Source: DASPSR01 sp035498715
GTDB taxonomy: Bacteria > Nitrospirota > UBA9217
Reading direction: 5' to 3'
Assembly: GCA_035498715.1 (NCBI GenBank)
Contig: DATJZV010000085.1
Coordinates: forward strand, 1 to 11,485
Length of the DNA stretch: 11,485 nucleotides
The notes below the pieces were generated by a model. It ran no database searches. It saw only the letters and a list, made by a program, of their open reading frames with translations, and was not told the DNA's origin. Below are positions 5,982-11,485 of this stretch, one piece after another (positions within the stretch are counted from its first letter, which is position 1; every line of letters starts with the position of its first letter). The position numbers and the translations under genes are program-made.

Positions 5982-6767
5982 ATGAGAGAACATGTGTATA
6001 ATATCATCATGAACTGTATTGTGTGTGTCCTGGTGATGGCGCCGCCAGCCGCTTGGGCGGCTCTTCCACTCATAACCGATGATACATACACGCAAGGAAT
6101 GGGGAAGTCGCAGCTTGAGGTGGGCGCGGCTTACAACGGGTACAATTCAACAGAAGGTAGCATTGCAAACAACGAGACTGATCTGGTCATTTTCTCGGCA
6201 CTGACTTATGGTATAACGAACAGCGCCGATGTATTCATCGATCTTTTCTATATATGGTCTCATGTGCAAACAGAAGGAAGTAACGTCACCGCGGACGGCA
6301 TCTCGGACACTATCTTGGGTGTTAAATGGCGTTTATTTGAAAAGGACAGGCTAAGCTTCGCCGTTAAGCCGGTTGTCATCATACCAACAGGAAACGAGGA
6401 TGAAGGGCTTGGCGGAGGCAGGATCGATTACGGCGCTTATTTTGTCTTGACAAAAGAGTACGATCCCTGGGCAATCCATGCGAACCTCGGATACGTTCGG
6501 AATGAAAATGAGATCGACCAACGGAATGATTTGTGGCAGGCATCACTGGCAACGACATATGAAATGGTTAAAGACCTGAAGCTCTGTGCCGATATTGGAG
6601 CTATAACGAATAAGGATAAAACCTCCGAGGTCGAGCGTTCATATCTGCTGGTCGGCCTCATTTACTCGGCACAAGAGAATGTTGATATTTCGTTAGGGGT
6701 AAAGTTCGGGTTGAACAATCCCGAGAAGGATTGGGCTCTCCTTCCCGGCGTGACATATCGATTTTAG
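5982..6767 (+). CDS. Outer-membrane channel-like protein (PF13557 / MetA-pathway type), probable metal uptake
   Basis: The 261-residue product has a signal peptide (MREHVYNIIMNC..., cleavage after AAWA around residue 26). The mature part begins LPLITDDTYTQGMGKSQLEVG, the hallmark opening of the PF13557 family, whose name refers to phenol degradation although many members are general outer-membrane barrels. Beta-strand alternation, IIPTGNEDEG in the middle and a final TYRF with C-terminal Phe fit a barrel. Placed between nikR and cbiM with a 43-base gap to cbiM, it most likely lets Ni/Co across the outer membrane; that role is inferred from context. No good Shine-Dalgarno precedes ATG 5982. 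Met10 (6009) is possible but would give an uncharged signal-peptide start. Confidence 0.75.
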   Translation: MREHVYNIIMNCIVCVLVMAPPAAWAALPLITDDTYTQGMGKSQLEVGAAYNGYNSTEGSIANNETDLVIFSALTYGITNSADVFIDLFYIWSHVQTEGSNVTADGISDTILGVKWRLFEKDRLSFAVKPVVIIPTGNEDEGLGGGRIDYGAYFVLTKEYDPWAIHANLGYVRNENEIDQRNDLWQASLATTYEMVKDLKLCADIGAITNKDKTSEVERSYLLVGLIYSAQENVDISLGVKFGLNNPEKDWALLPGVTYRF

Positions 6768-6810
6768 GGAAGCGCAAAACGGTGCTCATGCTTTTCGGAG
6801 GTCATCAGCA

Positions 6811-7509
6811 ATGCATATACCAGATGGCTATCTTGGCCCTGCAACCTACGGCACGATGTTCGGTGTGACGCTCCCGTTCTGGGCATTCGCGTCCTGGAAG
6901 ATGAACAAGACGCTTAAGGCACGGCAAGTACCGTACCTGGCGCTGGGTGCGGCCTTCAGCTTTGTGATCATGATGTTCAACATCCCCGTTCTCGGTGGCA
7001 CCACAGGCCACGCCACGGGCACCACGCTTATCGCCATCCTTTTGGGTCCCTGGGCCGCGATCATTGCCGTCTCTGTGGCGCTCATCATCCAGGCGCTGCT
7101 CTTCGGCGACGGCGGGATCACGGCCATCGGCGCAAACTGCTTTAACATGGCCGTTGTCGGCGGACTGGCAGGCTATGGTATCTATAGGCTGATTGCCGCA
7201 GGATCAGATGCCAAAAGCAATAGGCGGCTGATCGCAGGAGCGATCGCGGCATACGTGAGCTTGAATACCTCCGCCCTCCTTGCAGCGGTCCAGCTTGGTA
7301 TTCAACCACTGATCGAGAAGTCCCCATCAGGACAACCGTTATATTCTCCGTTTCCGTTGAGCATCTCAATCCCAGCCATGGCTCTCGAGCACCTGTTGCT
7401 GTTTGGATTTGTCGAGGCTGCCGTTACGGCACTTGTGCTGAAATACTTTCAGAAAAACGAACCAGAGATGCTGGAGTTAATTAAGGACTCGCACGGCCGT
7501 GCGCGTTAA
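6811..7509 (+). CDS. cbiM: Nickel/cobalt ECF transporter substrate-binding membrane protein CbiM/NikM
   Basis: CbiM/NikM is the S component that binds Ni(II) or Co(II) in energy-coupling-factor transporters of the inner membrane. The protein starts MHIPDGYLGP, the invariant N-terminus whose Met1 amine and His2 chelate the metal. His67 in GGTTGHATGTT matches the further His ligand described for NikM. Hydrophobic helices follow, with the family motif GDGGITAIGANCFNMAVVGG at 98-117. Length (232) is normal. GGAGGT at 6797-6802, 8 bases upstream, fixes the ATG, which must be the true start because His2 has to be second. With nikR upstream, nickel is more likely than cobalt, but sequence alone does not settle the metal. 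Confidence 0.95.
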   Translation: MHIPDGYLGPATYGTMFGVTLPFWAFASWKMNKTLKARQVPYLALGAAFSFVIMMFNIPVLGGTTGHATGTTLIAILLGPWAAIIAVSVALIIQALLFGDGGITAIGANCFNMAVVGGLAGYGIYRLIAAGSDAKSNRRLIAGAIAAYVSLNTSALLAAVQLGIQPLIEKSPSGQPLYSPFPLSISIPAMALEHLLLFGFVEAAVTALVLKYFQKNEPEMLELIKDSHGRAR

Positions 7510-7519
7510 TAGTGATGGT

Positions 7520-7858
7520 ATGGCAACCATAAAAAAACTCTGGATAGGCATCGGGATTTTAGCGCTCCTCTCGCCGCTTGGACTTATCATACCGGCATTT
7601 TTCGGTGCAGGCAGTGCATGGGGTGAGTGGGGACTGGAGGAAATAAAAAAACTGATAGGTTTTATTCCAGAGGGCATGCAAAAGCTTGCTGAACTCTGGA
7701 AATCACCCCTGCATGATTATACAGTGCCCGGACAAAAGCCGGGTCTGACCCACGAGAGTCTGGGATATATTCTTTCGGCGGTCATAGGAATTGCGATCAC
7801 TGCAGGACTGGCATATCTTATCGCAAGGTTGCTGGGAAGAAAGAATAAAGAAAATTAA
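7520..7858 (+). CDS. PDGLE-domain small subunit of the Ni/Co ECF transporter (NikN/CbiN-like)
   Basis: This 112-residue protein has two membrane segments: one near the N-terminus (IGIGILALLSPLGLIIPAFF) and one near the C-terminus (YILSAVIGIAITAGLAYLIA). Between them is a periplasmic loop with GSAWGEWG, IGFIPEGM and LWKSPLHDY. This is the layout of PDGLE-domain proteins that replace or accompany CbiN beside CbiM and help load the metal. I chose ATG 7520 because MATIKKLWIG is the usual family start. A GTG at 7499 in the same frame would overlap cbiM by 11 bases and add 7 residues. The Shine-Dalgarno is weak, so it may be translated by coupling to cbiM. Confidence 0.82.
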   Translation: MATIKKLWIGIGILALLSPLGLIIPAFFGAGSAWGEWGLEEIKKLIGFIPEGMQKLAELWKSPLHDYTVPGQKPGLTHESLGYILSAVIGIAITAGLAYLIARLLGRKNKEN

Positions 7859-7964
7859 GAAGCATTCAAACGCAGATTTTCATGGATAAACGCAATGAGA
7901 AATTGGCAATATGCAGAGTGTCCGACTCTATGCACCGTGAACCATGCCGGAATCAGATGCTTCT
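7858..7964. repeat. Inverted-repeat-bounded intercistronic element
   Basis: AGAAGCAT (7858-7865) and its reverse complement ATGCTTCT (7957-7964) bound a 107-base stretch between the PDGLE gene and cbiQ. Inside is a smaller hairpin (TGCAGAGT 7912-7919 with ACTC 7925-7928 and TGCA 7931-7934). It also contains a direct AAACGCA motif (7868-7874 and 7888-7894). The left repeat overlaps the PDGLE stop codon by one base. It could be a decayed small insertion or an RNA processing element. Confidence 0.4.
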
Positions 7965-8005
7965 AGCTCTTTTCGGCAAAAAATAGATGTACTGTGGAGT
8001 TAATA

Positions 8006-8884
8006 TTGCCCCAAATCGGATTTTTGGATAAGACCCTATCAGCCGTTGCGAATGTCGTAGGACAGGCTCTCTTCTCCGAGGCCTATACGCACCGCCACGG
8101 TTTTTTGCAGTCCCTTGACGTCAGGATTAAGTTGCTCAGCTTTCTCTTAATCATCGTCATTGTCAGCTTCCTCAACGGTCCACAAACATTATGGCTCCTG
8201 TACGGTCTCAGCCTCGTGCTCGCACTTTCTTCCCGAGTATCGCTGGTGCTCTTCCTCAGGCGGGTATGGCTGTTCGTCCCACTCTTTTCGGCTGCGATAG
8301 TCCTGCCCGCTCTCCTGAACATTATCACACCGGGAGACCCGATATGGGTATTGATAAGACTTAACCGCGTCTACACGTGGGGTCCGTACACGATCCCAGC
8401 TGAGATCGCTGTTACCCGCCAGGGGCTCTGGGGTGCGATCACCTTCATCTCGCGCGTAGCAGCGTCGGTTTCATTTGCAGTGTTGTTCACACTCACGACC
8501 AGGTGGGGAGAAGTATTTTCGGGCCTCCGTACCTTGTTTGTTCCACGCATATTTGTAATGACACTCAGCATGACCGAGCGATATCTCTTTACTTTTTTAC
8601 GGCTGATCCAGGACATGTATCGCGCGCGTAAGAGCAGGACCATTCGGCCTCTTCCCGCGGCTATGGAGCGAAATTGGACGGCGTCACGTATTGGCGTTAC
8701 CTTTAAAAAATCTTTGGATATGAGCGAGGATATCTACAACGCAATGCTTTCACGCGGATTCCATGGGGACTTCCGCACTGTGGGCCGTTTCCGTGCAAAA
8801 TTGATCGATTACATGTGGCTGGTGACAGTTATCTGTTTTGGTGGTATATTAATTCTGTTTGAGAGGGGCTTTTTCCATTGGTGA
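8006..8884 (+). CDS. cbiQ: ECF transporter T component CbiQ
   Basis: CbiQ is the membrane scaffold that couples the CbiM substrate unit to the CbiO ATPase. The protein has an N-terminal segment with LQSLDVRIKLLSF, several membrane helices, and the two T-component coupling motifs near the C-terminus: ARKSRTI, then AMLSRGFHG, whose Ala/Arg/Gly residues contact the ATPase. I favour the TTG at 8006 because GGAGT (7996-8000) lies 5 bases before it. A GTG at 7994 in the same frame would add four residues but has no ribosome binding site. It overlaps cbiO by four bases (GTGA), so the two are translationally coupled. A 135-base gap with a repeat-like element separates it from the PDGLE gene. Confidence 0.92.
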   Translation: MPQIGFLDKTLSAVANVVGQALFSEAYTHRHGFLQSLDVRIKLLSFLLIIVIVSFLNGPQTLWLLYGLSLVLALSSRVSLVLFLRRVWLFVPLFSAAIVLPALLNIITPGDPIWVLIRLNRVYTWGPYTIPAEIAVTRQGLWGAITFISRVAASVSFAVLFTLTTRWGEVFSGLRTLFVPRIFVMTLSMTERYLFTFLRLIQDMYRARKSRTIRPLPAAMERNWTASRIGVTFKKSLDMSEDIYNAMLSRGFHGDFRTVGRFRAKLIDYMWLVTVICFGGILILFERGFFHW

Positions 8885-9981
8885 ACGCTTTTAGCCTGCG
8901 CAATATTGTGTACTCCTATACGAACGGGACCCCGGTCTTGAACGACCTGACTTTCGATTTTAAACCCGGAGAGCGCACCGTGATACTGGGCGCTAATGGA
9001 ACGGGCAAATCCACGCTGCTTTCCCTGCTAGATGGTTTAGTCTTTCCAACGTCAGGCACCATTCATGTTTTCGGCAGGCCTTTATCCGAAAACGCGTTGG
9101 AAGACCGGGCTTTCTCCATGGACTTCAGGAAGCGGGTGGCCTTCGTGTTCCAGAACCCGGATATACAGCTCTTTTCATCGACTGTCTGGGACGACGTGGC
9201 CTTCGGCCCGCTCCAGCTCGGCTTTTCCCATGCCCAGATAACAACGAGGGTGGAAGAACTGCTTGACTCGCTCCGCATCATGGACATCCGGGACCGCGCG
9301 CCGCATACGCTCTCGGACGGGCAAAAGAAGAAAGTGGCCATTGCATCCAGCCTTGCCATGGACCCGGATGTGCTGCTCCTCGATGAGCCCACGAGCGGTC
9401 TGGATCCACGTACGCAGGTATGGCTCATCGAACTCCTGGACGAACTGCACCATCAGGGAAAAACCATTATCTCCGCTACTCATGACCTGTCAATAGCCAG
9501 TGACATCGCGGAACGGGCAATCGTTTTTTCCGAGGACCACGCAGTGGCAGCGGACGGCCCATTCTCGGACATCATTGCGAATGATGATCTGCTGCTTAAG
9601 GTCAATCTTATCCATGAACATGCGCACCACCACGGCGACAAAGCTCATGTACACCGCCATGGACATTATGGCCATTTCCACGCGACTGGAGGCACCATGC
9701 ACGACAACCACAAACATCATAGCCATAGTCATTCACACGGAAACGAACAACCGCACGGTACCGAGACCTTGCGCAAGATCCAAATCATGCTCGACCACTG
9801 GATCGAGCACGATGACAGCCATGTGGAGAGTTACAGGGAGTGGGCCGCGAAGGCCAGCGAGGCAGGAGAAGAAGAGATCGCGAAGGAGATCCATCTCGCA
9901 ATCGGTGAAAACGAGTCGGTTAAAAACCATTTGAAACGGGCGAAAGCGATCCTCGCGGCGAAGCTTGTGTTAAGGAAATAA
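8881..9981 (+). CDS. cbiO: ECF transporter ATPase CbiO with His-rich linker and extra C-terminal helical domain
   Basis: Residues 1-~240 form a complete ABC ATPase: Walker A GANGTGKST (37-45), Q-loop FVFQNPDIQ, signature LSDGQ (144-148; Asp instead of the second consensus Gly), Walker B VLLLDEP (Asp168, Glu169) and H-loop His201. It powers metal import with CbiQ. It is 366 residues long, against roughly 250-280 for typical CbiO. After the ATPase comes a region at 245-292 with 19 His in 48 residues (HxH and HHH clusters). Then a helical domain at ~297-366 contains LDHWIEHDDSHVESYREWAA, resembling DUF8180-type domains. The extension likely binds or buffers Ni/Co in the cytoplasm; that is inference. 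The GTG at 8881 overlaps the cbiQ stop. TTG 8878 is an alternative with a better-placed GAGGGG (8863-8868). Confidence 0.93.
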   Translation: MNAFSLRNIVYSYTNGTPVLNDLTFDFKPGERTVILGANGTGKSTLLSLLDGLVFPTSGTIHVFGRPLSENALEDRAFSMDFRKRVAFVFQNPDIQLFSSTVWDDVAFGPLQLGFSHAQITTRVEELLDSLRIMDIRDRAPHTLSDGQKKKVAIASSLAMDPDVLLLDEPTSGLDPRTQVWLIELLDELHHQGKTIISATHDLSIASDIAERAIVFSEDHAVAADGPFSDIIANDDLLLKVNLIHEHAHHHGDKAHVHRHGHYGHFHATGGTMHDNHKHHSHSHSHGNEQPHGTETLRKIQIMLDHWIEHDDSHVESYREWAAKASEAGEEEIAKEIHLAIGENESVKNHLKRAKAILAAKLVLRK

Positions 9982-9985
9982 CATA

Positions 9986-10113
9986 TTCACCGCAGAGATC
10001 GCAGAAGTTGAATAAAAACCGAAAAAAGTTAGCTGCCAAAACTTAGATTCGTGTATATAACGTCTTCTTTTAAAATTGAATGTGGAGTCTCTCTCGGCGT
10101 CCTCTGCGTTAAA
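9986..10113. repeat. Intergenic inverted repeat of the CGCAGAG type
   Basis: The left arm CACCGCAGAGATCGCAGAAG (9988-10007) and the reverse complement of the right part (10085-10113, giving AACGCAGAGGACGCCGAGAG) are imperfect copies. They are separated by ~80 AT-rich bases. Such CGCAGAG-rich inverted sequences recur between genes in many bacterial genomes. It fills most of the cbiO to FmdE gap, so the FmdE gene is probably not tightly coupled to the transporter. Confidence 0.5.
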
Positions 10114-10133
10114 ATAAATTTAGGGAGTTTGAC

Positions 10134-10724
10134 ATGCAGAATATCGATGATAATGATCTCAGGGAAGCCATCCAGTTCCACGGCCATCTCTGTCCCGGTC
10201 TTGCGCTCGGCTACCGCGTGGCAAAGGCTGCGCTCCGCGAGCTCAAGGCAGACCGGCCCCGTGACGAGGAACTCGTCGCAATCGTAGAGAACGACTCCTG
10301 CGCTGCTGATGCCATTCAGTTCATCACCGGTGCGACCTTTGGCAAAGGGAATCTTATATTCCGCGATTACGGTAAACATGTATACACGTTCTTTAATCGA
10401 CGAACGAATCATGGCGTGCGCATATCGGAAGATTACCGCGGGTTTGACAACGACACCCGGTTTCCCGAACTTAAAAAAAGGCAAGAGGCGGGAGAGGACG
10501 TGTCGCGCGAAAGGCAGGCATACCTGATGGAAAAGGCTGCAGCCATCCTTACCGCTGATGAGAAAGAAATCATGACCATCGCACCCATCACCACTCCGCC
10601 TCCCCATGAAGCAAGGATACGGGGCTCTGTTCGGTGCGCGATCTGCGGTGAAAAGTTCATGGAATCCCGTGGCCGCGTGAAGAACGGAAAGATTGTCTGC
10701 ATCCCCTGTTCCGAACAGGAATAA
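10134..10724 (+). CDS. FmdE-family protein with C-terminal four-Cys zinc motif
   Basis: Residues ~7-150 match the FmdE (PF02663) pattern: FHGHLCPGLALGYR at 15-28, then ENDSCAADAIQFITGATFGKGN, with Cys and His residues conserved in the family. The C-terminus (~165-193) has CAICGEKF and, after a Gly/Lys-rich turn, CIPC, a four-Cys zinc ribbon seen in longer FmdE-like proteins. FmdE was named after a subunit linked to molybdenum formylmethanofuran dehydrogenase, but bacterial members have no settled function. GGGAG (10122-10126) is 7 bases before the ATG. The protein is 196 residues and soluble. Its place after a nickel transporter and in a window with FdhD hints at Mo/W or Ni C1 metabolism; this is inference. 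Confidence 0.85.
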   Translation: MQNIDDNDLREAIQFHGHLCPGLALGYRVAKAALRELKADRPRDEELVAIVENDSCAADAIQFITGATFGKGNLIFRDYGKHVYTFFNRRTNHGVRISEDYRGFDNDTRFPELKKRQEAGEDVSRERQAYLMEKAAAILTADEKEIMTIAPITTPPPHEARIRGSVRCAICGEKFMESRGRVKNGKIVCIPCSEQE

Positions 10725-10747
10725 GCCCATCTTTCGCTACAATATTC

Positions 10748-10776
10748 TTGACAATAAACCGTGCTGAAGTTATTAT
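10748..10776 (+). promoter_or_regulatory. Sigma70-type promoter for the OmpA-like gene
   Basis: TTGACA (10748-10753), a 17-base spacer and TATTAT (10771-10776) make a near-consensus promoter. TATAAT also occurs three bases further on (10774-10779) with a 20-base spacer. It lies about 50 bases before the ATG at 10829, so the OmpA-like gene is probably transcribed independently of the FmdE gene. Confidence 0.7.
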
Positions 10777-10828
10777 AATCAGGTTCTACCGCCTGTTTCC
10801 CAATCGTCACAATAATAAGGAGGTAAGT

Positions 10829-11485
10829 ATGAAAAAAGCCATATTTTATCCGTTATTTGCCTTATTGTTGATTACTGGGTGCGTTTCAAAAGGAACATAT
10901 GAAACCAAACAAAAAGAGGCGGAGTCACTCACCGCACAGAATGACAACCTGCAGGCCCAGGTAAAGAGCCTGAGTGCAGAAGCCGCTGCGCTCAAGAAGG
11001 ACAAAGAAGCGACGCAGATGGAGAGAGACGCGCTCCAGTCAAAGATAGACGAACTTCAAACCAGGATAAACGAGTTGTCACAGAAGGCAGAAAAGGCCGA
11101 GAAACTGGAACAGGACACGAAGACCTATCAGGACCTGACCAAGAAACTCGAAAAGGAGATCCAGGAAGGCCAGGTGCAGATCACGGAGATGAAGAACCGT
11201 CTGACCATGACCATGGTGGACAAGATACTCTTCCCTTCCGGCAGCGCTGAGATAAGCAAGGACGGCAAAAAAGTGCTTGATAAGGTTGTCGCAATCCTGA
11301 AGGAAGTCAAGGACAAACGGATCCAGATAGAGGGGCATACTGATAACGCAAAGATTGTGGGCTCACTCAAGAAAAAATTCCCCACGAACTGGGAACTTTC
11401 GACCGCCAGGGCGACGGAGGTCGCGAGGTATCTCCAGGAGACCGGCGGGATCGATCCCAAACTGCTTTCCGCCACGGGATATTCG
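10829..11485 (+). CDS. OmpA-family peptidoglycan-associated lipoprotein (3' end beyond window)
   Basis: The frame is open from the ATG at 10829 to the window edge (219 codons, no stop). The N-terminus is a lipoprotein signal (MKKAIFYPL, hydrophobic core, lipobox LITGC with Cys18). Residues ~25-125 are a long charged coiled coil with Gln/Glu/Lys heptads. From ~130 the OmpA C-terminal domain begins: VDKILFPSGSAEISKDGKKVL, then IQIEGHTDN and NWELSTARATEVARYL, the peptidoglycan-binding motifs. The domain is cut at ATGYS. AAGGAGGT at 10817-10824 gives a strong ribosome binding site. It probably ties the outer membrane to the cell wall and has no evident link to the nickel genes. Confidence 0.9.
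   Translation, partial: MKKAIFYPLFALLLITGCVSKGTYETKQKEAESLTAQNDNLQAQVKSLSAEAAALKKDKEATQMERDALQSKIDELQTRINELSQKAEKAEKLEQDTKTYQDLTKKLEKEIQEGQVQITEMKNRLTMTMVDKILFPSGSAEISKDGKKVLDKVVAILKEVKDKRIQIEGHTDNAKIVGSLKKKFPTNWELSTARATEVARYLQETGGIDPKLLSATGYS

Noticed and set aside
10029..10730. Long minus-strand open frame (233 codons)
   Set aside because: It is the antisense shadow of the FmdE gene, whose motifs and ribosome binding site are clear.
11078..11475. Two minus-strand open frames
   Set aside because: They are antisense to the OmpA-family coiled coil and OmpA domain, which have a clear lipobox start and promoter.
1..11485. CRISPR array, tRNA or rRNA genes
   Set aside because: No regularly spaced repeats of suitable length and no tRNA or rRNA signature were seen by eye on either strand.

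Overview
The window looks like a bacterial chromosome segment of moderate GC content with abundant outer-membrane and lipoprotein genes (a diderm). The gene set (FdhD, an FmdE-family protein, a NikR-controlled CbiMNQO-type transporter, a DUF4382 lipoprotein, an OmpA lipoprotein) fits an anaerobe or microaerophile such as a Nitrospirota or Desulfobacterota member. That placement is inferred from gene content and style, not from a database match.

Layout. 1-227 (-) holds the C-terminal scrap of a TnpB-like transposase running off the left edge. 228-538 is a gene-free stretch with a set of competing inverted repeats just upstream of a secreted DUF4382 lipoprotein (539-2140, +). A strong 18-bp hairpin (2156-2199) separates it from the convergent fdhD (2219-3004, -). 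Upstream of fdhD lie a regular G-quadruplex-type G-run array (3027-3057), a terminator, and a beta-barrel-like exported protein (3145-3888, -). The divergent region 3889-4057 carries a perfect CRP/FNR-family palindrome. It is followed by a small exported His/Cys protein (4058-4303, +).

4535-5228 is a wreck. The start of an outer-membrane protein gene, frameshifted once, is joined directly to the last ~105 codons of an ABC-3 (ZnuB/MntB-like) permease. This looks like the scar of a deleted metal-uptake operon (or a misassembly).

5493-9981 is an intact nickel (possibly cobalt) uptake module, all on +: nikR with its own inverted-repeat operator and promoter, an outer-membrane protein of the PF13557 type, cbiM/nikM, a PDGLE-domain small subunit, cbiQ, and cbiO. 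The cbiO ATPase carries a 48-residue His-rich linker and an extra helical domain at its C-terminus. An FmdE-family protein with a C-terminal four-Cys zinc motif follows (10134-10724). The window ends inside an OmpA-type lipoprotein gene (10829 to the edge) with a good sigma70 promoter.

How it works together: NikR senses Ni(II) and probably represses its own operon. The outer-membrane protein may admit the metal, CbiM/PDGLE/CbiQ/CbiO import it across the inner membrane, and the His-rich tail of CbiO may buffer it in the cytoplasm. FdhD and the FmdE-like protein point to molybdenum/tungsten formate or C1 enzymology nearby. No CRISPR array, tRNA or rRNA was seen. The most distinctive items are the CbiO fusion, the deletion-scar pseudogene pair, and the short structured repeats placed in nearly every intergenic gap.
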